A DNA stretch of 64,000 bases from JANJUB01 sp040081075 (GTDB lineage: Bacteria > Armatimonadota > Fimbriimonadia > Fimbriimonadales > Fimbriimonadaceae): the NCBI GenBank assembly GCA_040081075.1, contig JBEBHJ010000006.1, positions 20,415-84,414 of the forward strand. Reading direction: 5' to 3'. Under the pieces are notes generated by a model. That model saw nothing but the letters and a program-made list of their open reading frames with translations. It ran no database searches and was not told where the DNA came from. Of the stretch, positions 42,462 through 51,818 are shown one piece after another (position 1 is the first letter of the stretch; each line of letters opens with the position of its first letter). The translations under genes were made by a program, and so were the position numbers.

Positions 42462-44759
42462 ATGCTTCTAGCCACCCTTGCCCTCGCAGTTTTTGGCCAT
42501 GACCACTATGTCGCCATGGATGGTGCTTGGTGTTGGTTTGCGGATCCTCGCGCAATATGGGTTGGTGATAAGATTCTGGCCGGGAGTGTCACCCAATCTG
42601 GCGATGTCGTGGCAAATCTTTATTCGCCAAAAGATAAGAGCCGGCAAACAATCACATTGAGCAAAGGATTTGAAAGAGATGACCACGACAATCCATCGTT
42701 TTTGAAGTTAAAAGATGGACGGGTCGCCGCCTTCTTCTCAAAACACACTGGCCCCGATTTGTGGATGACCGAGACTTTGAATGCGAGCGATCTAACCCAG
42801 TGGGGCGCACCCCGCAAGATTAACCCAAACGATCCAAGCTACCCAACACCGAAGGGCTCGCTTAACGCTTATACCTATCCAAATCCGGTGTCACTTAGCC
42901 GCGAGAAGGATCGCGTGTATCTTTTTTGGCGAGGCATGAATTGGAAACCGACATTTTCGGCATCGAATGATCAAGGGAAAACGTGGAGCAATGGGAGGAT
43001 TGTCGTTTCTCCTAAGAGCAATGATCCCAACAACCGTCCGTATCTTAAGGCCAGTAGTGATGGAAAATCCAAGATTCATCTCGCCTTTACCGATGGCCAC
43101 CCACGAAATGAGCCCACAAACTCGATTTACTACGCATGCTACGAAGGAGGATCGTTCACCCGAGCAAATGGTAGCCGAATCGCAAAACTGGATCAGCTTC
43201 CTTTGCGCCCCGAAGAAACCGACGTGGTTTACGATGGCCGTTCGGAGGGCATTCGGGCTTGGATTTGGGATGTCGCGCAAGATCTCTCCGGGCGCCCCGT
43301 CATCGTTTATAGTCGCTTGGCGCGAGAGGACGCCCATTCCTATCACTACGCATCTTGGAATGGTCAGCGCTGGGTGAATCGCCCCATGGTCGCAGCCGGG
43401 AAATGGTTTCCGCAAACACCTGCTGGCACAACCGAGCGCGAACCCCATTACTCCGGGGGCATTACGCTCGATCATTCCGACCCTCGATTTGCCTACCTCA
43501 GCCGCCCGATCAATGGAAGATTTGAGATCGAGAGGTGGTTTACCGGTGATGCCGGCAACAGCTGGAGTCGCGTTGCAATAACGGGGGAGAGCAAGCATGA
43601 TAGTGTGCGCCCTTTCGTGATACAAGGTGAGCGCCCCTCCCCGAACGGACCCACTGCCCTGTGGATGAATATGAACAAATATGTTCACTATACGGACTTC
43701 GCGGGCACGATTCAAGCGGCGAACGAAGACCGAGGACCGTTCCCGGCCGATCAGCCTCGTAGGGCCGCCGATGCGGTCTGGAGTTGGATTCGTTCAAACC
43801 CCAGCGCTTATGATAAAACTGAGTGGATGCTGGCTCCGTTGTATTCGGGAGTTCTTGCTTACGCCGAGTGGTCAGGAGATTCTGATCCTGAGAATTGGCT
43901 TAGAAAGATTGGCGGTGAAATCGGCTGGAAAATGGGGCCCTTGCCATCGATGGCCGATGATTTCGCAGTTGGACAATCTTTCCTGAAACTGTACATGAAG
44001 GACCGTGATCCCGTTCAACTTGCTCCCGTAAAGGCGTGGGGCGACCGTTTCATCGCAATGCCGCACGATCGGTCCTTAGAGTGGAAGAATGGTGTTCACC
44101 TGGAGGAACTAGCGTGGTGCGATTCGCTTTACATGGGACCGCCGACACTCGCGTTGCTCAGTCAAGCCACGGGCGACCCACGATATGCACGCGAAATGGT
44201 TCGGCTATGGTGGAAGACCAGCGACTATTTGTTCGATCCTATTGAGCATTTGTATTTTCGCGACAGTCGCTACTTCACTCCCCGCGAAGCCAACGGTAAG
44301 AAGGTGTTCTGGTCGCGTGGAAACGGTTGGGTTTTGGCCGGCCTTGCTAATATTCTAAACACCTTACCGAAGGATTTTGACGAGCGAAAACGGCTGGAGC
44401 TCCAGTTCACGCAGATGGCAAATAAGATTGCGAAGCTCCAAACGTCAGACGGCACGTGGCACGCCAGCCTCCTCGACCCAGCTTCGTTTCCTTCAAAGGA
44501 GACCAGCGGCACCGGATTCTTCACGTACGCACTTGCGTGGGGCGTCAATGCGGGCCTTCTCGAAAGGACGACTTTTGAACCCACCATCCGGCGGGCATTT
44601 GCGGCTCTCTGCGAGGCCATTGACGCCAACGGTAGGGTCGGTTGGATTCAACCTATCGGACAAGATCCCAAGCTTGTTAAGAACTCGGATACCGACACTT
44701 ATGGTGTGGGTGCCTTTTTGCTCGCAGCGGATCAAGTTCGGCGCTTGGGGGGCAAGTGA
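42462..44759 (+). CDS. Secreted BNR_4 and GH105 fusion (unsaturated rhamnogalacturonyl hydrolase-like)
   Basis: 765 residues. A signal peptide (MLLATLALAVFG) leads into a BNR_4-type beta-propeller at about residues 15-420 (GDVVANLYSPKDKS, DDHDNPSFLKLKDGR). The second half, about residues 425-765, is an alpha/alpha barrel of GH105: AWCDSLYMGPPTLALL, then FWSRGNGWVLAGL, and a catalytic-site aspartate in the first of these. GH105 enzymes remove the unsaturated uronic acid left by rhamnogalacturonan lyases. The fused propeller may bind the polymer. GH78 at 24357 could act in the same breakdown chain. The next gene overlaps its stop. Confidence 0.8.
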   Translation: MLLATLALAVFGHDHYVAMDGAWCWFADPRAIWVGDKILAGSVTQSGDVVANLYSPKDKSRQTITLSKGFERDDHDNPSFLKLKDGRVAAFFSKHTGPDLWMTETLNASDLTQWGAPRKINPNDPSYPTPKGSLNAYTYPNPVSLSREKDRVYLFWRGMNWKPTFSASNDQGKTWSNGRIVVSPKSNDPNNRPYLKASSDGKSKIHLAFTDGHPRNEPTNSIYYACYEGGSFTRANGSRIAKLDQLPLRPEETDVVYDGRSEGIRAWIWDVAQDLSGRPVIVYSRLAREDAHSYHYASWNGQRWVNRPMVAAGKWFPQTPAGTTEREPHYSGGITLDHSDPRFAYLSRPINGRFEIERWFTGDAGNSWSRVAITGESKHDSVRPFVIQGERPSPNGPTALWMNMNKYVHYTDFAGTIQAANEDRGPFPADQPRRAADAVWSWIRSNPSAYDKTEWMLAPLYSGVLAYAEWSGDSDPENWLRKIGGEIGWKMGPLPSMADDFAVGQSFLKLYMKDRDPVQLAPVKAWGDRFIAMPHDRSLEWKNGVHLEELAWCDSLYMGPPTLALLSQATGDPRYAREMVRLWWKTSDYLFDPIEHLYFRDSRYFTPREANGKKVFWSRGNGWVLAGLANILNTLPKDFDERKRLELQFTQMANKIAKLQTSDGTWHASLLDPASFPSKETSGTGFFTYALAWGVNAGLLERTTFEPTIRRAFAALCEAIDANGRVGWIQPIGQDPKLVKNSDTDTYGVGAFLLAADQVRRLGGK

Positions 44760-45580
44760 TGTTAACCGCGCTGCTGATTTGTGGATTAGCCCAAGAACCG
44801 ATCGCTCGAACACCTGCGGCCTATTGGTTTCCTGCCGCCGAGGGGATCGAGAAGTGGTTGCCGCGATTGGCTGATGAGGAACGATTTGATACGTGGATTG
44901 CTGATCCCACACCGAATGAATTGACGAGGATTTTTGCGAAGGGCAAGGTGAAGCTGGTTGCTCCAGCCGATGTTTACAACCGTGCCAATGATAAGTGGCG
45001 AAGCTCTACGATCGAGTTTATTCAAGGCAAAATATCGCCCAGTTCTTGGATCAAAAAGACGACAAATCTTAAGGAGACCTACCACTACCTCACAACGCCG
45101 AAAACACCCGGCCTAAGGGCCATAACTTCGAATCTGCCCAACGGATTGGGAGCGCTCTCCGGTCGCGCGGTCTTTGGCGAAACCCTCCTGTGTTACTGGC
45201 CCGGGAAGCCCTGCTTCTACTCAACGGACTTATGCCGCACGAGCTATTTTCCCGAGAATAAGCAGCACGAGAGTTGGATTTTGGCGATGAACGACTTTCA
45301 GGGGCCGATGTTGAGTTTGAGGGCTGATCATCCCGAACTGGTTAAGCAAAAGCCGAAGGTCTTGAGGGCAGACACGAAACCGGGAATGCTGATTTATCAA
45401 CAGAAAGTTGGGAAGCAAGTCTTCACCTTTTTCTTCAACAACGGGATGAAACCTCAACTTCTCCCCGTGACATTTAAGCTTGAGTTGGCAATCATGCCGA
45501 GAGGTCTAGATGTGGATACGAAGGGTGGCCATTACTTGCTTGGCTCGGGCACGATGCTTACGATTGATCCTCCCCAGTAG
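44759..45580 (+). CDS. Secreted protein of unknown function linked to the BNR-GH105 gene
   Basis: 273 residues. The preceding stop TGA overlaps this ATG by one base (TGATG); a GTG at 44756 is an alternative. A short signal peptide (MLTALLICGLA) is followed by a mixed domain with PAAYWFPAAEGIEKWLPRL, TNLKETYHYLTTPKTPGL and KVGKQVFTFFFNNGM. No known family is recognised. The tight coupling to the BNR-GH105 fusion suggests it takes part in binding or degrading the same carbohydrate. Confidence 0.65.
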   Translation: MLTALLICGLAQEPIARTPAAYWFPAAEGIEKWLPRLADEERFDTWIADPTPNELTRIFAKGKVKLVAPADVYNRANDKWRSSTIEFIQGKISPSSWIKKTTNLKETYHYLTTPKTPGLRAITSNLPNGLGALSGRAVFGETLLCYWPGKPCFYSTDLCRTSYFPENKQHESWILAMNDFQGPMLSLRADHPELVKQKPKVLRADTKPGMLIYQQKVGKQVFTFFFNNGMKPQLLPVTFKLELAIMPRGLDVDTKGGHYLLGSGTMLTIDPPQ

Positions 45581-45633
45581 ATCTAAAATTTCCAAAACTG
45601 CCACTCAGCGGTCTGTCCTATCGTCTTTCGCAA

Positions 45634-46398
45634 GTGTTGGTTTTGGTCAGTATTGTCGCCTTGATCGTAGTTGTCGGAGGGCTATGGATGGTCATGGAGC
45701 GGAATCCCCATCATCAGTTTATTGATGCTTGCGGCAATAATAGCCCCGATAAACTCTTGAAATTTCTAGAGCGGTCGCCCGACCTTGACAAGGCTGGATG
45801 GTTTGGGCTAACTCCCCTTGGTGAAGCCATTCGAGGCAATCAAGTTGAGAACGTAAAGACGCTGCTCGGTGCTGGTGCCGCGCTTGCTATTCCCGGCGCT
45901 CGACAAACGCACCTGCATACAGCTGTCCAAGAAGGTGCCTTGGAAATTGTGGAAGTATTGCTAAAATCCGGAGCGGATCCGAGTGCCAAAAATTACATAG
46001 GCGAAAGTCCGTTGAAGCTCGCTGGAGAGGCTTTCAAGGTGCCTATTTTTAAGTTGCTTTTAGAAAACGGCGCAAATCCGAATGGAGGTGATGGGATGCC
46101 GGGAATTCCGGGTGAACCCTTGATCGTACGCCTGGTGGCCAAAGTTTTACGAAATCTCAAACCCGAGGCGGTTGATCAATTGCTAGAGATGGTCGGTCTC
46201 TTACTCGACCACGGCGCAAACCTCAACGTAAGAAATCAAGATGGTGTTCCCTTGGTTGGACTTGCAATGCCGCACGTCAAAATGCTTCGCTTCTTAGTTG
46301 ATGGGGGTGCGATCACGGATGTCTCATGGAACGGAACCGACCTCAAAGAAGCGATCGCAATCCTATTAGGAAACCCGCAGGGTGACGGTCAACTTTAG
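45634..46398 (+). CDS. Ankyrin-repeat protein with N-terminal membrane anchor
   Basis: 254 residues starting at GTG. An N-terminal hydrophobic helix (residues 1-22) anchors it. Ankyrin repeats follow: LTPLGEAIRGNQVENVKTLLGAGA, HLHTAVQEGALEIVEVLLKSGADP and a third at ESPLKLAGEAFKVPIFKLLLENGANP, with further partial repeats to residue 240. The repeats mediate protein binding. No effector or enzymatic domain is present. The partner is unknown; the gene seems independent of its neighbours. The convergent YCII gene ends inside its last codons. Confidence 0.8.
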   Translation: MLVLVSIVALIVVVGGLWMVMERNPHHQFIDACGNNSPDKLLKFLERSPDLDKAGWFGLTPLGEAIRGNQVENVKTLLGAGAALAIPGARQTHLHTAVQEGALEIVEVLLKSGADPSAKNYIGESPLKLAGEAFKVPIFKLLLENGANPNGGDGMPGIPGEPLIVRLVAKVLRNLKPEAVDQLLEMVGLLLDHGANLNVRNQDGVPLVGLAMPHVKMLRFLVDGGAITDVSWNGTDLKEAIAILLGNPQGDGQL

Positions 46399-46733
46399 CC
46401 CGCAAATGGGCGAACTTCGACCGGGCCGCGGCACGCGAGGGCGGCTCGTTGGCCCCACTCTAATGCTTGGTCTAGGTTCGAGCAATCCAGCACCCAGAAT
46501 CCGTCAACGTATTCATTGGTATTGAGGATTGGTCCACTCGAGATCGTCACTTCTCCATCTGGTTGGAGCCGGAGCGATGTTGCAGTTGATGGTGAGCACA
46601 GACCGCCAACAAAAACTCGCACCCCCGCGGTCACCATATCGTCGTTAACTTGATCTATGGCTTGGCGTGCGGTGGCATCCAACATGGCATGGTCGTAATC
46701 AGTAGGTCGGTGGATAGATACTAGATATTTCAT
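46395..46733 (-). CDS. YCII/DGPF-domain protein
   Basis: 112 residues, cytoplasmic. MKYLVSIHRP opens the dimeric ferredoxin-like YCII fold, GGLCSPSTATSLR and the end RAALACRGPVEVRPF fit the DGPF subgroup (EVRPF being the usual last motif). Members are small and often lie next to extracytoplasmic sigma factor genes; none is here. Catalytic histidine/aspartate pairs of YciI are not conserved in this subgroup. The function is unknown. Confidence 0.75.
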   Translation of the reverse strand: MKYLVSIHRPTDYDHAMLDATARQAIDQVNDDMVTAGVRVFVGGLCSPSTATSLRLQPDGEVTISSGPILNTNEYVDGFWVLDCSNLDQALEWGQRAALACRGPVEVRPFAG

Positions 46734-46750
46734 ATTGCACTCTGCGAGAG

Positions 46751-47104
46751 TTAGGCTTGGCGCAAGATCTTTTCCATCTTTCGACCCTTGGCCAATTCAT
46801 CAACCAGTTTGTCTAAATATCGCACATTACGGGTAAGTGGATTTTCGATCTCCTCAATGCGATAGCCGCAAATTGTCCCCGTGATCAAATGGGCATTCTC
46901 GTTGACTTTTGCATCCTTGAAAAACTGCTCAAAGGTTGATTTATCCTGAATGTGTTTTTGTAGGGCGCCCTCATCAAAACCGGTCAGCCAGCGGATTACC
47001 TCGTGCAACTCATCCCGACTCCGCCCCTTTTTTTCAACCTTGAGCAAATAGTGCGGGTAAACCGACGCAAACAACATTTGCGGTATTCGATTATCGTGAT
47101 TCAT
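46751..47104 (-). CDS. DUF2200-family protein
   Basis: 117 residues from the ATG at 47104 (MNHDNRIPQMLFASVYPHYL); an upstream in-frame ATG at 47215 adds 37 residues without family similarity. ASVYPHYLLKVEKKGRSRDE, IRWLTGFDE, ICGYRIEEIENPLTRNVRYLD and ELAKGRKMEKILR follow the DUF2200 pattern closely. The family is small, basic and cytoplasmic, with no known function. It lies 17 nt upstream of the YCII gene, so they are probably co-transcribed. Confidence 0.85.
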   Translation of the reverse strand: MNHDNRIPQMLFASVYPHYLLKVEKKGRSRDELHEVIRWLTGFDEGALQKHIQDKSTFEQFFKDAKVNENAHLITGTICGYRIEEIENPLTRNVRYLDKLVDELAKGRKMEKILRQA

Positions 47105-47376
47105 AGTCTTTGAGATCGCAATCCACGTCTTGGTGAAAGTTTCGCTTAACACGTGACTGAGATGCCGAAATTCTAGCACAAGCCTCCACGGGAAACAATG
47201 TCTTGCGATGTGCACGGCACCATCGCCAGCCTATCACTAGCTTCTACAGAATTTATACTCGGGTCTTCGAATACCGAGCGGAACTAGCATCAAGACCAAG
47301 CAAGCGCGCCGGCAGTGGTCGGATCGATGGCACCTAGAGAGATCAGGCTTCGGCTTCTCCATTCGACGAATGTGCG
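47105..47376. other. Gap between the DUF2200 gene and kdpC
   Basis: About 270 nt without a gene. I see no terminator hairpin, tRNA or repeat here. It marks the left edge of the kdp locus. Confidence 0.5.
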
Positions 47377-47958
47377 CTACTTCAACTCTTTGACTGCGCG
47401 ATTGAGCAACAGTACATTGACGTATCGTTTCTCGCCAAGCCCAAGCAGAGGCGTTTCTGCAAGCTCGCCTATCAGCGCTTCGATCCGAGCTTTCTCCACT
47501 TGATTCGCCCGAGCGACCCTTCCGGCTTGTAGGAGCGCATTCTCGACCGAAATGTGTGGATCGAGCCCACTTCCTGAACGGGTGACGGCATCGGCCGGAA
47601 GCACGACGTCTTCTCCAACTGCGTTGAAGGCACGATACTGCGCGGCGAGTTGCTTCACTCCATCGAAACCGTCGGCTCCCTGGAGGAGTTTCGGGTTGGT
47701 CGGCCCGAGGTTTGTTCCGCCTGAATTGTTAGCGTCATACCCTCCGCTCGATGGGCGAGGGTGAAAGAACTTCTCGTCAGAAAAGGACTGCCCGATAAGG
47801 GAGCTGCCCACGACCTTGCCCTCTGCGATCACCATCGATCCATTGGCTTGACCCGGAAACAGCGCTTGGGCAATGCCGGTGATGAGGAGCGGAAAGGCAA
47901 GCCCCGTAAGGAGGACAAAAAAGAGAGTAAGAACGAGAGCGGGACGGAGGATTTTCAT
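47377..47958 (-). CDS. kdpC: Potassium-transporting ATPase subunit C
   Basis: 193 residues with one N-terminal membrane helix (TLFFVLLTGLAFPLLITGIA) and the KdpC extracytoplasmic domain: GSSLIGQSFSDEKFFHPRPSS, RSGSGLDPHISVENALLQAGRVA and the end VNVLLLNRAVKEL. KdpC helps assemble the KdpFABC complex and increases ATP affinity. The start overlaps the kdpB stop as ATGA, the normal arrangement. Last gene of the operon. Confidence 0.97.
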   Translation of the reverse strand: MKILRPALVLTLFFVLLTGLAFPLLITGIAQALFPGQANGSMVIAEGKVVGSSLIGQSFSDEKFFHPRPSSGGYDANNSGGTNLGPTNPKLLQGADGFDGVKQLAAQYRAFNAVGEDVVLPADAVTRSGSGLDPHISVENALLQAGRVARANQVEKARIEALIGELAETPLLGLGEKRYVNVLLLNRAVKELK

Positions 47959-49997
47959 GCGAGCCTCAGAAGAACAAGGATTTTGTCGATGAGCCAGATG
48001 AATGGGAACGGGATTAACACCCCGACCACACCATACAGCAACAGATTTCGGCGAAGCACTTTTGCCGCGCTCATGGGCTTGTATGCGACTCCGCGCAGAG
48101 CGAGCGGAATCAAAGCAATGATGATTAGCGCATTGAAGATCACGGCAGCGAGCACTGCCGACTTGGGGTTCGTGAGGAAGTTGATCTTCGCGAGTTGTGG
48201 ATAGGTCACGATAAACATTGCGGGAATGATCGCGAAGTACTTCGCGACATCGTTGGCGATGCTGAATGTCGTCAAGGCTCCACGGGTCATCAACAGTTGC
48301 TTTCCGATCTCCACGACTTCAATAAGCTTGGTCGGGTTGCTGTCCAAGTCCACCATGTTCCCCGCCTCCTTCGCTGCTTGGGTGCCAGTGTTCATCGCGA
48401 CCCCGACGTCGGCTTGGGCGAGCGCTGGGGCATCGTTGGTGCCGTCGCCGGTCATCGCCACGAGCCTGCCACCTGCTTGTTCACCCCTTATGTAGGCGAG
48501 TTTTTGTTCAGGAGTAGCTTCAGCGATGAAGTCATCCACTCCGGCTTCTGCTGCAATCGCGGCAGCCGTGAGTGGGTTATCACCGGTAATCATCACTGTC
48601 TTGATTCCCATCTCCCGCATCTGGGCAAAGCGCTGCTTCATGCCGCCTTTGACGATGTCTTTGAGCTGTACCACGCCAAGCACACGTTTGCCTTCAGCAA
48701 CGACAAGCGGGGTCGATCCTTCTTTGCTCACCTGTTCCGAGATGGCTGCGACCTCAGGTGGGAACACGCTGCCTTGCTCTTCTATAAAGCGGCGGATTGA
48801 GTCGGTCGCACCTTTGCGCACCTGGCGAGAGCCGTAGTTCACGCCGCTCATACGGGTTTGGGCCGTGAACGGAACAAACTCGGCCTGCATAGACTCCAGG
48901 TCGTGCTCTCGAATCCCAAACTTTTCTTTGGCGAGGACCACTATGCTACGCCCTTCGGGGGTCTCATCTGCAAGCGAACTGAGTTGCGCTGCCTCGGCTA
49001 AGTCGTGCTCGCTGATGCCGGGAGCTGGATGAAACGCACTGGCTTGTCGATTGCCTAGCGTGATGGTTCCGGTCTTGTCAAGCAAAAGCGTACTCACATC
49101 CCCTGCAGCTTCCACTGCACGGCCGCTCATCGCGAGAACGTTTCGTTGCATCACTCGGTCCATTCCGGCAATGCCGATGGCACTAAGGAGTCCTCCAATG
49201 GTTGTTGGAATCAGGCACACGAGGAGGGCGGCGAGCACAGGAATAGTCGGAGTTTGGCCTTGCCCTGCTTGGTTCACGGCAAACTGGGCGAATGGTAGCA
49301 GGGTAACGGTTGCGATCAAGAACACCAGGGTCAGGCCGCTCAGCAAGATCGAAAGGGCAATCTCGTTCGGAGTCTTTTGGCGCTGGGCACCTTCGACGAG
49401 GCTAATCATCCTGTCAAGGAACGAGTTACCAGGATCTTGGGTTACGCGCACCACTATCCGGTCGCTGAGCACTTTTGTTCCGCCGGTCACTGCGCTCCGG
49501 TCACCACCCGATTCTCGGATGACGGGGGCGGACTCTCCCGTGATCGCGCTCTCATCAACGCTTGCGATCCCTTCGACGACCTCGCCATCAGCGGGAATGA
49601 AGTCGCCCGGCTCGCAGACGACCAAGTCACCTTTTACGAGTTCTGGAGCTGATACTTGCTCTTCTGTATCAACGCATAGCCGTCGGGCCGTCATGGTAGT
49701 TCGGGCTTTTCGAAGGCTATCAGCTTGAGCCTTCCCCCGGCCCTCTGCCATAGCCTCGGCGAAATTGGCAAACAGGACTGTGAACCAGAGCCAGAGCGTT
49801 AATTGCCCGGTAAAAAGGGCGTCCTTCGAGCCGGTCGCGAGATCACGGGCGAAGAAGTATGTCGTCACCACACTCCCAATCAAGACGACAAACATGACCG
49901 GGTTCTTGGCGACAAGACGAGGGTCGAGCTTTCGAAACGCATCTTTTGTGGCACGTGCGACAAGCTCTTTCTGGAATAGTGAGTTTGACTTTGACAT
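47955..49997 (-). CDS. kdpB: Potassium-transporting P-type ATPase subunit B
   Basis: 680 residues from the ATG at 49997, which has GGAGG 8 nt upstream; an earlier in-frame ATG at 50072 lies inside kdpA. The phosphorylation motif DKTGTIT is near residue 305, TGESAPV and MITGDNPLTAAAIA are the actuator and nucleotide-domain motifs, and GDGTNDAPALAQADVGVAM is the hinge. Four or more membrane helices are visible at each end. It drives ATP-powered uptake through KdpA. Length matches the family. Confidence 0.98.
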   Translation of the reverse strand: MSKSNSLFQKELVARATKDAFRKLDPRLVAKNPVMFVVLIGSVVTTYFFARDLATGSKDALFTGQLTLWLWFTVLFANFAEAMAEGRGKAQADSLRKARTTMTARRLCVDTEEQVSAPELVKGDLVVCEPGDFIPADGEVVEGIASVDESAITGESAPVIRESGGDRSAVTGGTKVLSDRIVVRVTQDPGNSFLDRMISLVEGAQRQKTPNEIALSILLSGLTLVFLIATVTLLPFAQFAVNQAGQGQTPTIPVLAALLVCLIPTTIGGLLSAIGIAGMDRVMQRNVLAMSGRAVEAAGDVSTLLLDKTGTITLGNRQASAFHPAPGISEHDLAEAAQLSSLADETPEGRSIVVLAKEKFGIREHDLESMQAEFVPFTAQTRMSGVNYGSRQVRKGATDSIRRFIEEQGSVFPPEVAAISEQVSKEGSTPLVVAEGKRVLGVVQLKDIVKGGMKQRFAQMREMGIKTVMITGDNPLTAAAIAAEAGVDDFIAEATPEQKLAYIRGEQAGGRLVAMTGDGTNDAPALAQADVGVAMNTGTQAAKEAGNMVDLDSNPTKLIEVVEIGKQLLMTRGALTTFSIANDVAKYFAIIPAMFIVTYPQLAKINFLTNPKSAVLAAVIFNALIIIALIPLALRGVAYKPMSAAKVLRRNLLLYGVVGVLIPFPFIWLIDKILVLLRLA

Positions 49998-49998
49998 G

Positions 49999-51732
49999 TT
50001 AGCGACCTCCCGCCATTTGTAGGTGTTCAACAATCGGCCCCAGGGCAAGGGCAGGGAAGAAGGTGAGCGCACCGACGATGAGCACTACGCCCACCAAAAG
50101 CAAGCTGAACGTTGCCGAGTCGGTTGGAAATGTTCCGGCCGAAGCAGGAGCGACTTTTTTACGCGCCATATGCCCAGCGATCGCCAATACCGGGATGATC
50201 ACTAGGAATCTTCCGATCAGCATCGCGAGCCCGAGCATGGTGTTGTAAATGGGAGTGTTGGCAGTAAGGCCCGCGAATGCAGAACCGTTATTGCCGGTGG
50301 CCGAGGTGAACGCGTACAGCATTTCCGTAAAGCCTCTGGGGCCCGGGTTGTTCAGATTTCCGGTCATAGGTCCATAGGCCGTTTCACCAAGGGTGTTCAG
50401 GGCACCAAAGGTGCCCTCCTTCGGGAGTTCGAGGACGCTGCCGATGGCGGTCATGCCGAGAATCGAAAACGCCATCGCTAGGACCGCAATCATGGCCATT
50501 TGAACCTCGAACTTGCCGATCTTTTTGCCCAAATATTCGGGAGTTCTCCCGACCATCAACCCCGCAATGAAGACCGCGAGAATCACGAAGAGGAGCATTC
50601 CGTAGAGCCCCGCTCCGACTCCACCGAAGATGACCTCTCCGGTCAGGATATTAAACAGAGGAACTAACCCACCAATTGGTGTGTACGAGTTGTGCATCGA
50701 ACTCACGGCTCCACAACTCGCTCCGGTGGTGATGCTGGCAAAAAGAGTGGACCCAGCGATCCCGAAACGAGTCTCTTTCCCTTCCATGTTGGCTTGCTCC
50801 ACGCCAAAATGAGCAAAGGCTGGATTGCCGGACTGCTCGGCGGCCGTACCAATGGAAACCCCTGCAAGAAACAGCACCGACATTGCGGCAAAGACTGCCC
50901 AACCTTGGCGGACGTTACCAACCATCCTGCCAAACATGTACGTCAGGCCCGCTGGGATTAAGAAGATCAAGACCTTGGTGAACAGGTCAGTCCACGGATT
51001 CGGGTTTTCAAAAGGGTGAGCCGAGTTTGCATTGAAGAACCCACCGCCGTTTGTGCCCAGTTGCTTGATAATCTCTTGCGAGGCGACAGGCCCCAGAGCA
51101 ATCGTTTGACTTACCCCTTCCATCGTCGTGATGGCCTTGGGAGCCTCGAAGGTCTGAGGAACGCCCCCGGCCACAAAGGCAATCGCTCCCACCAAGCAGA
51201 TCGGTAGAAACACATACAGCGTTCCCCGAACCACGTCGCTCCAAAAGTTGCCGATTCCTCCAGCCGAATTCCTCGCCAAGCCACGTACCAGGGCCACCGC
51301 GACGGCCAGCCCCACCGCCGCCGACGCCCAGTTGTGGATCGCTAGCGACACCATGTTGCTGAAGTAGCTCAACGTCGCTTCTGGCGAGTAGGATTGCCAG
51401 TTCGTGTTTGTTATGAAGCTGGCGGCGGTATTGAACGCCAGGTGAGGCGTCATCTGGTCGCCGCCAAACCCTTGCGGATTAAGCGGGAGTGAACCCTGAA
51501 GTCTCAGCAACCCATAGGTAAGCAACATCGAAACCGCACTGAACCCAAGGATTGAGAGCGCGTAGCTTCGCCAATCTTGATCCTCGTCGGATTTGATCCC
51601 GAGGAGCCGGTACAGAGGGCGCTCAAGCCAGCCCATCCAACTTGCTCGTCCGTCGAAAACCCAGGCCAGATAGAGCCCCATGGGCTTGGTAATTGCAAGC
51701 AGGATCAGAAAGAAAAGAACGATTTGAATCAT
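49999..51732 (-). CDS. kdpA: Potassium-transporting ATPase channel subunit A
   Basis: 577 residues from the ATG at 51732, which overlaps the kdpF stop by one base (TGATG); a start at 51789 would lie inside kdpF. Ten or so membrane helices and the four filter-like repeats are present, including SFITNTNWQSYSPE, TNGGGFFNANSAHPF and SATGNNGSAFAGL. This subunit binds and conducts K+. kdpB follows after one base. Confidence 0.98.
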   Translation of the reverse strand: MIQIVLFFLILLAITKPMGLYLAWVFDGRASWMGWLERPLYRLLGIKSDEDQDWRSYALSILGFSAVSMLLTYGLLRLQGSLPLNPQGFGGDQMTPHLAFNTAASFITNTNWQSYSPEATLSYFSNMVSLAIHNWASAAVGLAVAVALVRGLARNSAGGIGNFWSDVVRGTLYVFLPICLVGAIAFVAGGVPQTFEAPKAITTMEGVSQTIALGPVASQEIIKQLGTNGGGFFNANSAHPFENPNPWTDLFTKVLIFLIPAGLTYMFGRMVGNVRQGWAVFAAMSVLFLAGVSIGTAAEQSGNPAFAHFGVEQANMEGKETRFGIAGSTLFASITTGASCGAVSSMHNSYTPIGGLVPLFNILTGEVIFGGVGAGLYGMLLFVILAVFIAGLMVGRTPEYLGKKIGKFEVQMAMIAVLAMAFSILGMTAIGSVLELPKEGTFGALNTLGETAYGPMTGNLNNPGPRGFTEMLYAFTSATGNNGSAFAGLTANTPIYNTMLGLAMLIGRFLVIIPVLAIAGHMARKKVAPASAGTFPTDSATFSLLLVGVVLIVGALTFFPALALGPIVEHLQMAGGR

Positions 51733-51818
51733 CAGAATTTCTCCGGCTTGAGGAGGGAGTAACCCAGGTAGACCGCCAAGGCCATACACACCAAACCTAA
51801 CACGAGCAATTCATTCAT
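51732..51818 (-). CDS. kdpF: Potassium-transporting ATPase subunit F
   Basis: 28 residues forming one membrane helix (NELLVLGLVCMALAVYLGY) and ending in LLKPEKF, the typical KdpF end. It stabilises the KdpABC complex. Its start overlaps the end of the upstream small ORF by 8 nt and its stop overlaps the kdpA start. Too short for standard gene finders. Confidence 0.9.
   Translation of the reverse strand: MNELLVLGLVCMALAVYLGYSLLKPEKF

Noticed and set aside
42414..42555. Longer start for the phosphodiester glycosidase-like gene
   Set aside because: It would cover the start of the divergent signal-peptide-bearing gene at 42462, and the extra residues look random.
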